This document shows positions 8,084 to 16,054 of a DNA stretch of 64,000 nucleotides, in pieces. The stretch is from Verrucomicrobiia bacterium. GTDB taxonomy: Bacteria; Verrucomicrobiota; Verrucomicrobiia; Opitutales; Cerasicoccaceae. The DNA is taken from positions 83,499 through 147,498 of the forward strand of contig JAUIHT010000009.1 in assembly GCA_030432235.1 (NCBI GenBank), in the 5' to 3' direction. Within the stretch, counting starts at the first letter, position 1; each line of letters opens with the position of its first letter. Both the position numbers and the translations under genes were made by a program. The notes under the pieces were generated by a model. The model ran no database searches. It was given only the letters and a program-made list of their open reading frames with translations, and was not told the origin of the DNA.

Positions 8084-9117
8084 CAGGGCACCCTCCTGTA
8101 GATTGAGTTTCCGAGTAACTGCTCGAAGCCCAGCAGGCACAGGCCGATGAGGGCGGGCCAGAGGAATAGCTCGGTGTAGGTGGCGTAATGGCGCAGCTTG
8201 ACCTCGGTCTTTTCCAATTGGTCGATTTCGTCGTAGATTTTCTCCAGCTGCTCCGGATCGGTCGCGCGGTAAAAACGGCCGTCGGTGATATCGGCGATTT
8301 CCTGCAGGGTCTTGTCGTCTATGTTGCTCTGCATGTACCCGTCGATAACCACGCGACCTCTGTCGAACTTGACCTGCCCGTGCTCGTCCAGGCGGGGCAT
8401 GGGCACGCGGCCACTTTTGCCTGCGGCGATAGTGTAGACCTTCACGTCGAATGCTTTGGCAGCCTCCGCCGCGGCCACGGGTGGTATCTTGCCCACGGTG
8501 TCTTCACCGTCAGTGAGTAGAATGACGATGCGGCTCTTGGCCGGCAGGTCGCGCAGGCGATTGGCGCTCATGCCGATGGCCGCGCCGATGGCGGTGGCGT
8601 CGGCGTTGATGAGGCCGATGTGCAGACGATCCAGATTCTTTTGGAGCCAGTCGTGATTCAGGGTCAGGGGACTGACCAGGTACGGCTCCTTGGCGAAGGC
8701 AACCAACCCGATGCGATCAGCGGGCCGCTTTTCGATAAACTCCGCGATGGTCTTCTTGACGATGTCTAGGCGGGTGGCGATTTCCTCGGGCGTGGCGAAG
8801 TCCATCGCGCGCATGGAGCCGGAGACATCCACCGCCAACACGATATCGATGCCGCTGGCGTCGACCTCCGAGTGACCTTCGCCTATCTGCGGTCGTGCCA
8901 GGGCAATGATGAGCGCCGCCAAGGCCAGCAAGCGCAGGAAAAAGAGGAAAGCCCCAGCCGAGCTGCGCGCCTGCCCGGCCACCTGCTTGGCGATGGCCAC
9001 ACTGGAAAAAACCAGCGCCGCGCTCTTGCCCGCCCGCCCTTTCAATAGCGCCAGGATGGGCAAAAGCAACAGCAGCCACAGCAACTCGGGATTGTGAAAT
9101 GAGAAGCCCTCGATCAC
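8083..9117 (-). CDS. batA: BatA-like VWA-domain membrane protein
   Basis: 344 residues with an N-terminal membrane anchor (ELLWLLLLLPILALL), a second helix near 57-77, a VWA domain (about 88-280) and a last helix near 310-330. The MIDAS motif is DVSGS, with later TAIGAAIG and LLTDGED blocks. BatA is expected to sit in the inner membrane with its VWA domain outside, binding a divalent ion and partner proteins, and to be remodelled by the MoxR ATPase. Its start overlaps the preceding DUF4381-like gene by 4 bases (9114-9117). Its stop is fused to the start of IVP gene 1. Confidence 0.9.
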   Translation of the reverse strand: MIEGFSFHNPELLWLLLLLPILALLKGRAGKSAALVFSSVAIAKQVAGQARSSAGAFLFFLRLLALAALIIALARPQIGEGHSEVDASGIDIVLAVDVSGSMRAMDFATPEEIATRLDIVKKTIAEFIEKRPADRIGLVAFAKEPYLVSPLTLNHDWLQKNLDRLHIGLINADATAIGAAIGMSANRLRDLPAKSRIVILLTDGEDTVGKIPPVAAAEAAKAFDVKVYTIAAGKSGRVPMPRLDEHGQVKFDRGRVVIDGYMQSNIDDKTLQEIADITDGRFYRATDPEQLEKIYDEIDQLEKTEVKLRHYATYTELFLWPALIGLCLLGFEQLLGNSIYRRVP

Positions 9118-9740
9118 GAGCCGCCTCCTTCCATCTGGCGTTGCTCACGCAAGCGGCGCTGCGCCTGCTCGACAAACTCCTTCGCGGTTACGAGCAGTTG
9201 ATCGCGTTCTTCCGGCCCAAAGGCATGACGCGCGAACTTGGCCAGGTCGCACAGCTCCAGAAACGCGCCAAGCGTTATTAATGCTTCCTCCGAAATGCGT
9301 GGGTGGCTGCGGGCGTTGGATAAAAACTCCTCGGTGGTCTGCTCCGGCGCACGAATGCGGAAGACGGCTTCGATGTAGTTGCGCAGGGCGTTGGAAACCG
9401 CGATGGAAAAGGCCTTGTCGTCGCCACCGTCCTTGAGGCGGGAAGCTTCGGCGATTTCCTTCATGGCGCGCTGATAGGCCGTCAACGGCTTCTCAGGTTT
9501 GCGGCGCAGGGCGAAGAAAGCCGCGATGCCCGCAACGACAAGCACACCCACGATCACGGGCACGGCCCACTGCCAGTTGGCCTCCCAGAAACCCGCCCCA
9601 CGCATGGGGCGAATATCGAGGATGTCGTCATCCCCGCTTTGCGCGAACAAGCTGAAAGCAAAAAGCTGAAAGCTGAAAGTGGTAATTAACCAGCTTGGCT
9701 TTATGCTTTGAGCTTTAAGCTTTAAGCCCTCACGTCTCAT
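9114..9740 (-). CDS. DUF4381-like membrane protein of the Bat operon
   Basis: 208 residues: a signal peptide, a short periplasmic linker (DDILDIRPMRG), one membrane helix (about 57-78, VPVIVGVLVVAGIAAFFAL), then a helical cytoplasmic domain (PLTAYQRAMKEIAEA to the end). This matches the small DUF4381-type proteins that sit between DUF58 and batA genes. It probably links the DUF58 and VWA proteins at the membrane. The ATG overlaps the DUF58 stop (9737-9740, ATGA). Codons for about residues 5-36, including the hydrophobic stretch TTFSFQLFAFSLFA, are read from a low-complexity hairpin repeat, so the export signal appears to be built from repeat DNA. Confidence 0.75.
   Translation of the reverse strand: MRREGLKLKAQSIKPSWLITTFSFQLFAFSLFAQSGDDDILDIRPMRGAGFWEANWQWAVPVIVGVLVVAGIAAFFALRRKPEKPLTAYQRAMKEIAEASRLKDGGDDKAFSIAVSNALRNYIEAVFRIRAPEQTTEEFLSNARSHPRISEEALITLGAFLELCDLAKFARHAFGPEERDQLLVTAKEFVEQAQRRLREQRQMEGGGS
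9649..9727. repeat. Inverted low-complexity repeat (AAGCTGAAAGC type) within a signal-peptide coding region
   Basis: Left arm 9649-9679 consists of AAGCTGAAAGCAAAAAGC units; right arm 9699-9727 is CTTTATGCTTTGAGCTTTAA and onward, a partial reverse complement. The spacer holds TGGTAATTAACCA. The same unit forms an inverted pair at 37085-37157, with no IVP gene at either site. Confidence 0.7.
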
Positions 9741-10666
9741 CGCCTCGACCCCCTTTTCTCGAAATACATGCGCAACGGGTTGATGTAAGGCTCGTCCGTG
9801 GAGACCGGCATGACGCCCACGCCGCTCTGGCGCAGCCCCCGGCGGAGGTTGTCGATGCGGCGGCGGTTCTCCTTGGCATAGGACTGGCGCAGGGCGCGAC
9901 TGCCGGTGTTCAGCTCGACAAGCTGCCCCGTCTCGGAGTCCTCCAGGGTGAGCACGCCGACGTCGGGCAGCTCGACCTCGCGGGGATCGGTCAACGTGAT
10001 GCAGGTCAAGTCGTGGCGCTTGTTGGTCAACCGCAATGTGCGAAAGACGGCATCACCGCGGCGATCACCGGGATCGGGCAGACGTCCATCGGGCCCCTGC
10101 AGGAAGTCCGTCAGCAGGAACATGATGGCCTTGCGCTTGAGCATACGATTGGCCGTCTCGAGCGCCTCGACGATGTTGGTTCCCTTGCCCTTGGGCTCGA
10201 AGAAAAGTATCTCGCGGATGACGCGCAGGATGTGCTGGCGGCCTTTCTTGGGCGGGATAAAGGTCTCCACCTCGTCGGTGAAGAGCAGCAGCCCCACCTT
10301 GTCGTTGTTGCGCGTGGCGGAAAAGGCCAGCACGCTGGCGATTTCCGCGGCCAGCTCACGCTTGGACTCGTGCGTGGAACCGAAGCCACCCGAGGCCGAG
10401 AGGTCCACCAGGAGCATGATGGTCAGCTCGCGTTCCTCGCGGAATTTTTTGATGAAGGGCCGGTCCATCTTGGCGGTGACGTTCCAGTCGATGGCACGCA
10501 CGTCATCGCCGGGGGCGTATTCACGGACCTCCTCGAAGTCCATCCCCTGCCCTTTGAACACGCTGTGGTAGGCCCCCGTCAGCGCATCGGTGACGAGGCG
10601 ATTGGTGCGGATTTCGATCTGCCGCACCTTGCGAAGAATCTCGCGCGTTTTATCTGTATTATTCAT
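9737..10666 (-). CDS. DUF58 domain protein
   Basis: 309 residues, a complete DUF58 protein. The signature block DFEEVREYAPGDDVRAIDWN occurs at about 40-59, followed by a VWA-like half (TIMLLVDLSASGGFGS, residues about 80-95) with a partly kept MIDAS (DLSAS). DUF58 proteins are almost always encoded next to MoxR ATPases and are thought to be clients or adaptors of them. Here only IVP cassette 2 separates the two. The left repeat of that cassette abuts the ATG at 10666 directly, so the 30 bases upstream of the start are repeat DNA and there is no recognisable Shine-Dalgarno sequence. Confidence 0.92.
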   Translation of the reverse strand: MNNTDKTREILRKVRQIEIRTNRLVTDALTGAYHSVFKGQGMDFEEVREYAPGDDVRAIDWNVTAKMDRPFIKKFREERELTIMLLVDLSASGGFGSTHESKRELAAEIASVLAFSATRNNDKVGLLLFTDEVETFIPPKKGRQHILRVIREILFFEPKGKGTNIVEALETANRMLKRKAIMFLLTDFLQGPDGRLPDPGDRRGDAVFRTLRLTNKRHDLTCITLTDPREVELPDVGVLTLEDSETGQLVELNTGSRALRQSYAKENRRRIDNLRRGLRQSGVGVMPVSTDEPYINPLRMYFEKRGSRR

Positions 10667-11134
10667 TAACGCTTAACGCTAAATGCTTAACGCTGAGAAA
10701 GGTTAAACAAACATTTCAATCACTTCACGATTCACCCTTTTTGAGGGTTCGAATACTGGCAATGAACATCGCCATAATTTCACCGGATTCATCATACAAA
10801 GACATCAGCTTTTCTGGTTTTACTATGTCGGCTTCCATGAGTAGCTCCATCCAGTACTGGGTTTCATCAAGTTCCTGTTGTCCGCCTTCCAGTTTGCTAA
10901 TCATTTCCTTGGTTGATCGCGCTCTTTGAGACTCCCGGTAGTGGGCGCCCACGGAAGTTCCAGAGCGCAAAAGTTGTTTTCCCAATACCCTCGCCGCGCT
11001 TCCCTCTTTTTCTAAAGAGACCGCCAACTTAATAATGCGAAGTGCAAATTGTTTCGTTCTCTGTTTCAGATCGCTAGACATGATTACAGCTTCTCTTACA
11101 GAATCAGCGTTTAGCGCTTAGCGTTAAGCGTTAC
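10667..11134. mobile_element. IVP cassette 2 with 30-bp terminal inverted repeats
   Basis: Left arm 10667-10696 and right arm 11104-11133 are reverse complements at 27 of 30 positions; the outer 16 bases TAACGCTTAACGCTAA match exactly. The arms are themselves made of TTAACGC/TTAGCGC units. The cassette runs from the base after the DUF58 start codon to one base short of the MoxR stop codon (11135-11137), so it forms the entire gap. It contains only one gene. This is the cleanest of the three IVP cassettes in the window. Confidence 0.65.
10725..11081 (-). CDS. Four-helix-bundle protein, 23S rRNA intervening-sequence (S23/IVP) family
   Basis: 118 residues, near the usual family length. Helix 1 is TKQFALRIIKLAVSL; then comes the family signature LGKQLLRSGTSVGAHYRESQ, helix 3 SKLEGGQQELDETQYWMELL and a last helix ending FIASIRTLKKG. 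It is a clear paralogue of the copy at 7691-8083, as LGKQLLRSGTSVGA and QELDET are identical. Base composition is AT-rich compared with the flanking MoxR and DUF58 genes. Orientation keeps operon polarity. The function is unknown; the family lacks obvious catalytic residues and may bind nucleic acid. Confidence 0.88.
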   Translation of the reverse strand: MSSDLKQRTKQFALRIIKLAVSLEKEGSAARVLGKQLLRSGTSVGAHYRESQRARSTKEMISKLEGGQQELDETQYWMELLMEADIVKPEKLMSLYDESGEIMAMFIASIRTLKKGES

Positions 11135-12124
11135 TTACGGAACCGGTACGGTGTCGAAGACTTTCTGGACGATGTCCTCGCTGGTCATGTCCTCGGCCTC
11201 GGCTTCGTAGCTGGGGATGACGCGGTGGCGCAGCACGTCGAGGCCGATGGTCTTGACGTCCTGCGGGGTGACGTAGCCACGCCCTTGGAGGAAGGCCCAG
11301 GCCTTGGCCGCGAGCGTCAGGGCGATGGTGGCGCGAGGGCTGCCGCCAAACTGGATAAAGCTGTCCATCTGCAAGCCGAACTTGCTGGGCTCGCGGGTGG
11401 CGAAAACGATGTCGACGATGTAATCCTTGATCTTGTCGTCGACGTAGATGCTGTCGACCACGGTGCGGGCCTCGAGGATGGTCTCCGGCGTGATGACGGC
11501 GCTGACCTCGGTCTGCGGCGCGGTGGAGGCCATGCTGTCGAGGATGCGGCGCTCCTCCTGCTTGCTCGGGTAGCCCACGTTGAGCTTGAGCATGAAGCGG
11601 TCGACCTGCGCCTCGGGCAGCGGATAGGTGCCCTCCTGGTCGATAGGGTTTTCCGTGGCCAGCACGAGGAAGGGCTTGGGTAGCGGGTAGGTCTCGTCGC
11701 CGAGAGTCACCTGCCGCTCCTGCATGGCCTCGAGCAAGGCGCTCTGCACCTTGGCAGGGGCGCGGTTGATTTCGTCGGCCAGAACAAGATTGGCGAAGAC
11801 CGGCCCTTTCTTGGTGGTGAAGACCGCATCGCGGGGATTATAAATCAGGGTGCCGACGATGTCCGCCGGGAGCAGGTCGGGCGTGAACTGGATGCGGGAG
11901 AAGTGGGCCTGGATGGCGCTGGCCAGAGTGCGCACGCTCAGGGTCTTGGCCAAACCCGGCACGCCCTCCAGCAGCACGTGGCCATTGGCCAGCAAGCCGA
12001 CGATAAGGCGGTCCACCAGGTAACTTTGACCGACGATGACCTTGGCGATTTCCTCGCGCAGCCGGGGCACCCAAGCGGCCGCCTCCTTCACGCGTTCATT
12101 GGATTCGGTTAGCGTTGATGACAT
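11135..12124 (-). CDS. MoxR-family AAA+ ATPase
   Basis: 329 residues. Walker A is GVPGLAKT (about 54-61), Walker B LVLADEINR, and the sensor block LATENPIDQEGTYPLPEAQ is typical of MoxR proteins. A lid domain ends near GYVTPQDVKTIGLDVLRHR. MoxR ATPases act as chaperones that remodel or insert cofactors into VWA-domain partners; here these would be BatA, BatB and DUF58 encoded downstream. It is the first gene of the operon. The 157 bases upstream hold an AACGATCGTT palindrome (12186-12195) but no strong promoter that I can define. Confidence 0.95.
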   Translation of the reverse strand: MSSTLTESNERVKEAAAWVPRLREEIAKVIVGQSYLVDRLIVGLLANGHVLLEGVPGLAKTLSVRTLASAIQAHFSRIQFTPDLLPADIVGTLIYNPRDAVFTTKKGPVFANLVLADEINRAPAKVQSALLEAMQERQVTLGDETYPLPKPFLVLATENPIDQEGTYPLPEAQVDRFMLKLNVGYPSKQEERRILDSMASTAPQTEVSAVITPETILEARTVVDSIYVDDKIKDYIVDIVFATREPSKFGLQMDSFIQFGGSPRATIALTLAAKAWAFLQGRGYVTPQDVKTIGLDVLRHRVIPSYEAEAEDMTSEDIVQKVFDTVPVP

Positions 12125-12281
12125 GAGGTTGTACTTGGTTATCGGGAGATAAAAGTTTGAATCGTATCTGCCTAAAAGAGACCCAAACGATCGTTCAAGG
12201 TTTCATTTTTTCAGAGGAGCAAACCCGAGAAATTATTTCCATTCAACGGGTAAATTTTCCACCGGCGCGTTTACCACAGCC

Positions 12282-12767
12282 TTAACGATGCTTACGAATG
12301 GAAAAGAGGGACCCCGCCAGCCAACTGTCCGTACTGCGCAGACGCAGACTGATCTCGCGGGCGAGGTTGAGCAGGATGATGGAAAAGGCCCGCAGATCCT
12401 CCCCGGTGGCGTGATGAATGGCCACGCTGGGCAGGCTAAGCACGACAACACGCTCACGGGCGCGGACGGTGGCCGAACGCGGCTGCTTATCCACCAGCTC
12501 CATCTCTCCAAAGGTTTCGCCGGGCTTGAGGTTGGCAATGCACTCGTAGGTGATGCCGTCCTTGGCCAGGACTTTCTTTTCCACCAAGGCGGTGCCCTCG
12601 ACAATCAGGTAGAGGCGGTCGCCGGTTTCTCCCTCGCGAATGATGGGATCGCCCGGGTCGTAAATTTCCTCGTCAAGATATTCGAGAAACTTGCACAGCC
12701 CGGGGTCCGGAATCCCGGCAAACAGGTCCGCTTGTCGCAAAAGTTCGAGTCGGTCAGGCTGGGGCAT
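12282..12767 (-). CDS. Cyclic-nucleotide-binding domain protein
   Basis: 161 residues forming a single cNMP-binding beta-barrel (about 8-135) with helical ends. It has the hinge GDPIIREGETGDRLYLIVEG and the phosphate-binding-cassette region GETFGEMELVDKQPRSATVRA, which keeps the E and the R-S-A-T seen in nucleotide binders. There is no DNA-binding domain, unlike Crp. It may be a stand-alone sensor or protein-interaction module. It lies upstream of the MoxR gene in the same direction, with 157 bp between. Two other proteins in this window carry the same domain (28359 and 48505). Confidence 0.85.
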   Translation of the reverse strand: MPQPDRLELLRQADLFAGIPDPGLCKFLEYLDEEIYDPGDPIIREGETGDRLYLIVEGTALVEKKVLAKDGITYECIANLKPGETFGEMELVDKQPRSATVRARERVVVLSLPSVAIHHATGEDLRAFSIILLNLAREISLRLRSTDSWLAGSLFSIRKHR

Positions 12768-12827
12768 GATTAGGCAAGCTAGCGACCTATCGAAAAATCA
12801 CAAGCCCCGATGCCGCAGAAAATGCCG

Positions 12828-13607
12828 TCAAAGGCCCACGTAGAAACGCCTGAGAGCGTCGTTGAAGTCCTCGGAATTATCCACATGCAGGTTGTGCCCT
12901 GCTCCGTGGATGCTTTGTACCCGGGCCCGTGGAAAATACGTCTGGATGGCAGCCCGGTCCTCGGGGCGCACGAAATCCGATTTGGCCCCGCAGGCGAAGA
13001 GCACCGGCCCGTCGAAAGTCTGGCCGGGCAGCAGCGGATTTTTCCGAATCTCCGGCAGGCTGTCCGCAAGAGCCCGCAAGTTGACGGCCCAGTAGTAACG
13101 GCCCTCCTGATCGCGCTGCAGATTGGTCAGGAGAAACTGGCGGTGAGCCCAGTCGGGCACGGCCTCGGCCAGGGCTTCGTCGGCCTGCTTGCGGTTTTCG
13201 ATGGAGCCGAGGTCCAGGGCCAGCATGGCCTCGAAGTCGTCCTTGAAATGCAGGCCGTAGTCGCGCGGGGCGATGTCCGCCACGACGAGGCTGAGGACGC
13301 GCGCAGGATGCTCCATGGCAAAGCGCATGGCGACCTTGCCGCCGAGGGAGTGGCCGAGCAGATGCGCCTGCTCAAGGCCGTGCAAATCGAGAAACTCCGC
13401 CAGATCCGCAACGAGGGCAGAAAAATCCATAACGTCGTCGTGCGGAGACATCCCATGGTTGCGCAGGTCCGCCGAATACACCTGGAAGTCCTCGTCCCCC
13501 AAGCGGCGCGCGACCGAAATCCAGTTGCGCGAGGAGCCCAAGAGGCCATGCAAAATGACCAAAGCAGGCCGTCCGGCCTCGCCGGTTATGCGAAAATTTA
13601 ACTCCAT
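12828..13607 (-). CDS. Alpha/beta hydrolase, YbfF-type esterase
   Basis: 259 residues with the fold and spacing of the YbfF/esterase branch: oxyanion motif ILHGLLGSSRNW (about 18-29), nucleophile GHSLGGK (Ser near 96), acid in FACGAKSDFV (Asp near 211) and catalytic His in GAGHNLHVDN. YbfF enzymes hydrolyse short-chain acyl or acyl-CoA esters; the real substrate is unknown. The gene stands between the cNMP protein and a PAS-domain gene, all on the minus strand, without tight coupling. Confidence 0.88.
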   Translation of the reverse strand: MELNFRITGEAGRPALVILHGLLGSSRNWISVARRLGDEDFQVYSADLRNHGMSPHDDVMDFSALVADLAEFLDLHGLEQAHLLGHSLGGKVAMRFAMEHPARVLSLVVADIAPRDYGLHFKDDFEAMLALDLGSIENRKQADEALAEAVPDWAHRQFLLTNLQRDQEGRYYWAVNLRALADSLPEIRKNPLLPGQTFDGPVLFACGAKSDFVRPEDRAAIQTYFPRARVQSIHGAGHNLHVDNSEDFNDALRRFYVGL

Positions 13608-13627
13608 CCTCCTAATCCCCTAGGCAA

Positions 13628-14014
13628 TCACCAGGCGGCGGTCACGTCACGCAGAAATCCCTCAATGCGGGAAACTTTACCGCTGTCGTCAAAGACGGGC
13701 CAGTGCCAGGCTTCCATCAGCACGTGCCCGCCGTTTTTGTGTTCGAAGCAAACCGGATGGGCGGGAGCGGTTTCTCCACTGAGTGAACGCTCCAAATGCT
13801 TTTCCGCTTCGTCACTCATGGTATCTTCCACCATGTGCGCCCAGTGGGTTTGCTTGAACTCGTCCACGGAATAGCCAAGCACGTCACTCACCGTGGGGCT
13901 CAGAAATACGAGACGCCCTTTGTCATTGTACACGCAATAGATGTGATCCTCACGCATGGCGGCGGAGATGCCGGCGTACTTTTCGTCGAATTGTTCGGGT
14001 ATCAGAGTTGTCAT
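13628..14014 (-). CDS. Stand-alone PAS domain protein
   Basis: 128 residues from the ATG at 14014; the frame is open further upstream but the extra sequence does not look like PAS. The domain covers nearly the whole protein: IYCVYNDKGRLVFLSPTVSDVLGYSVDEF, a central helix region, and VLMEAWHWPVFDDSGKVSRIEGFLRDVT as the PAC part. No output domain is attached, so it must act through a partner, perhaps one of the histidine kinases in the region. The bound ligand is not predictable. Confidence 0.8.
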   Translation of the reverse strand: MTTLIPEQFDEKYAGISAAMREDHIYCVYNDKGRLVFLSPTVSDVLGYSVDEFKQTHWAHMVEDTMSDEAEKHLERSLSGETAPAHPVCFEHKNGGHVLMEAWHWPVFDDSGKVSRIEGFLRDVTAAW

Positions 14015-14177
14015 GGTTCGTGTCGGGTTGCGCCTCCCATCGGTTGCTTTGATATCACTTAAACAGAAAATTCTCCCTCTGGGGAATAGTCCTGCGCGCA
14101 TACCGGTCATGAGCCTACCTACTTATGGGGCATGATACCCGATCAGCGCCGATTCAACTGTCAAACATGCCACTGGC

Positions 14178-15092
14178 CTAGAGTACGGTATCGGAGACGC
14201 CTTCCTCGCGCAGATGACGCCCCTCGGCCGGCTCCACATGGACGAGGACATCGACGACCTCGGGGTGCTGCTCGAGGATGTGATCGCGCACCTGTCCGGC
14301 GATTTCATGCCCGACTTCCACGGTCAGCGTGGGCTCCACCTGGATGTGTACGTCGGCCTCGAGGCGGTCCCCCACCCGACGCACGCGAAACTGATGGTAG
14401 GCTAGGACGCCCTTCACCGGCAGGACGTGTTCGCGCAAGTCATTGATAATCGCTCGGTTGGGGGCAGCGTCGAGGAGGTCATTGCAGGCAGCGATGAGCA
14501 TTTTCAGTCCTTCCGCACCCATCCAGACGCCGAGGATGAGCCCGACGGCCTTGTCGAGGAAGGACCAGTCCTGGCCACCCAGAGTCACCGCCAGCAGGGC
14601 GGCGAAGACCACCAGTGACGACACCGAGTCCGTGCGATGATGCCAGGCATTGGCCATGACCAGCCGGGACTTTTCCGCCTTGGCCACCGCACGGGTCTTC
14701 CAGAAGAGCCATTCCTTCACCGCCAGGGAGAGCCCCGCAGCTGCCAGCGCGGGCCACTCCGGGGAGACCGGGGCGTCGTCGATGAGGCCCTCGATGGAGG
14801 CGTAGATGAGCCCGAGACAGAACAGCACCAGCACCCCTGCGATAAACAGCGTGCTGAGGCTGGCGAACTTGTGGTGGCCGTAGGGATGGTTTTCGTCGCG
14901 GGGCTTGGCCGCCATCTTGAGCCCCAGCAGCGCTGCGACATCCGTGGAAAGGTCCACCAGCGAGTGCAGACCGTCGGCCAGCAACGCCTGGGAGTTCACC
15001 CACAGGCCGATGCCGCACTTGACCACGCCAAGGGCGATGTTGAGCCACAGGCTCAACCACGTTACCGCCACACCTCGGGATTTTTCACTCAT
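14178..15092 (-). CDS. Cation diffusion facilitator metal transporter
   Basis: 304 residues with six membrane helices (about 9-210) and a C-terminal cytoplasmic metal-binding domain (about 215-290). The two transport-site pairs are kept: HSLVDLSTD in helix 2 and HHRTDS in helix 5. A His-rich cytosolic loop follows helix 2 ([11 protein letters not shown]). CDF proteins export Zn, Fe, Mn or Cd in exchange for protons; this HxxxD/HxxxD arrangement is compatible with Zn, Cd or Fe. It diverges from thiG across a 101-bp gap. Confidence 0.93.
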   Translation of the reverse strand: MSEKSRGVAVTWLSLWLNIALGVVKCGIGLWVNSQALLADGLHSLVDLSTDVAALLGLKMAAKPRDENHPYGHHKFASLSTLFIAGVLVLFCLGLIYASIEGLIDDAPVSPEWPALAAAGLSLAVKEWLFWKTRAVAKAEKSRLVMANAWHHRTDSVSSLVVFAALLAVTLGGQDWSFLDKAVGLILGVWMGAEGLKMLIAACNDLLDAAPNRAIINDLREHVLPVKGVLAYHQFRVRRVGDRLEADVHIQVEPTLTVEVGHEIAGQVRDHILEQHPEVVDVLVHVEPAEGRHLREEGVSDTVL

Positions 15093-15125
15093 GGGGAACG
15101 AAGGAGTTTACCCAAAGAGGTCCCG

Positions 15126-15177
15126 GCGCAAAGCAAATTGAGTGGAAAAAAGTCTTCGCGTCGGCGGGTCTTTGCGC
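15126..15177 (+). other. Inverted repeat in the thiG leader
   Basis: GCGCAAAG at 15126-15133 pairs with CTTTGCGC at 15170-15177, just upstream of the thiG start at 15194. It could form a leader stem. It does not match the conserved blocks of a TPP riboswitch. Confidence 0.3.
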
Positions 15178-15193
15178 GAGAATCCCGTCAGAT

Positions 15194-15988
15194 ATGTCTC
15201 TGGATTTAGGCAATGAGCCGCTCGTTATCGCCGGGCGCACCTTCAACAGCCGACTGCTGGTCGGCACGGGCAAGTTTTCCTCCAACGAAGCCATGCGGGA
15301 CGCCCTCCGGGCTGCCGAGCCGGGGCTCGTCACCGTGGCGCTCAAGCGGGCTGACCTGACCGGCAAGGGTGATCCCTTCGCGGATATTTTGGACTATCTG
15401 GAGCCGGACCGCTACCTCGTCCTGCCCAACACCGCCGGGGCCATGAACGCCGCCGAGGCCGTCCGCATCGCGCGCCTGGCCAAGGCCGCCGGGCTGCCGA
15501 AGTGGGTCAAGCTGGAGATCCACCCGGACCCCAACTACCTTCTCCCCGACCCCATCGAAACGCTCGAGGCAGCTACCACGCTAGTCAAGGAAGGCTGGGC
15601 CGTGCTCCCCTACATCAACGCCGACCCTGTCCTGGCCGCCCGCCTGCAGGACGTCGGCTGCGCCACGGTCATGCCGCTGGGTTCGCCCATCGGCTCCAAC
15701 CGCGGTATCGAGACCCGCGCGCAGATCGAAATCATTTTGGAGCAGGCCCGCGTCCCCGTGGTGGTCGACGCCGGACTCGGCGCGCCCTCGCAGGCCGCCG
15801 AAGCCATGGAGCTGGGCGCCGACGCCGTGCTGGTCAACACCGCCATCGCTGTGGCCGCCGACCCCTGCCGCATGGCCCAGGCCTTCGCCGCCGCCACCAT
15901 CGCCGGACGCGCCGCCTACGAAACCGGCCTGGCCACCCGCGGCCTCAAAGCCGATGCCACCAGCCCCCTGACAGCGTTTTTGGGGTGA
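15194..15988 (+). CDS. thiG: Thiazole synthase ThiG
   Basis: 264 residues. ThiG condenses deoxyxylulose phosphate, dehydroglycine and ThiS-thiocarboxylate into the thiazole of thiamine. Visible blocks are [24 protein letters not shown], the imine-forming Lys in [47 protein letters not shown] and the phosphate-binding [23 protein letters not shown]. The length is normal. No thiS, thiF, thiH/thiO or thiE is next to it, so the pathway genes are scattered in this genome. No TPP riboswitch is visible upstream. A REP-like repeat begins 5 bp after the stop. Confidence 0.96.
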   Translation: MSLDLGNEPLVIAGRTFNSRLLVGTGKFSSNEAMRDALRAAEPGLVTVALKRADLTGKGDPFADILDYLEPDRYLVLPNTAGAMNAAEAVRIARLAKAAGLPKWVKLEIHPDPNYLLPDPIETLEAATTLVKEGWAVLPYINADPVLAARLQDVGCATVMPLGSPIGSNRGIETRAQIEIILEQARVPVVVDAGLGAPSQAAEAMELGADAVLVNTAIAVAADPCRMAQAFAAATIAGRAAYETGLATRGLKADATSPLTAFLG

Positions 15989-15993
15989 GTAAC

Positions 15994-16041
15994 AACCTGG
16001 GGCTACGCGCCCCAGACCCGCGGTGCGTGGCCGCACAGGAC
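15994..16041 (+). repeat. REP-like two-hairpin repeat, copy A
   Basis: 48 bp with stem 1 CTGGGGCTACGCGCCCCAG and a second stem around GTGCGTGGCCGCAC. Near-identical copies lie at 17200-17247 and 42748-42795 (inverted) and at 45079-45126 (direct). It lies between convergent genes and could also end transcription. Confidence 0.8.
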
Positions 16042-16054
16042 AATGTTCCTCATA

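Noticed and set aside
7651..11134. Diversity-generating retroelement, suggested by Avd-like four-helix-bundle proteins
   Set aside because: There is no reverse transcriptase, no template/variable repeat pair and no adenine-biased target in the window; the proteins fit the general IVP family.
15093..15193. TPP riboswitch upstream of thiG
   Set aside because: The conserved CTGAGA and ACCTGATC-type blocks are not present; only an 8-bp inverted repeat is seen.
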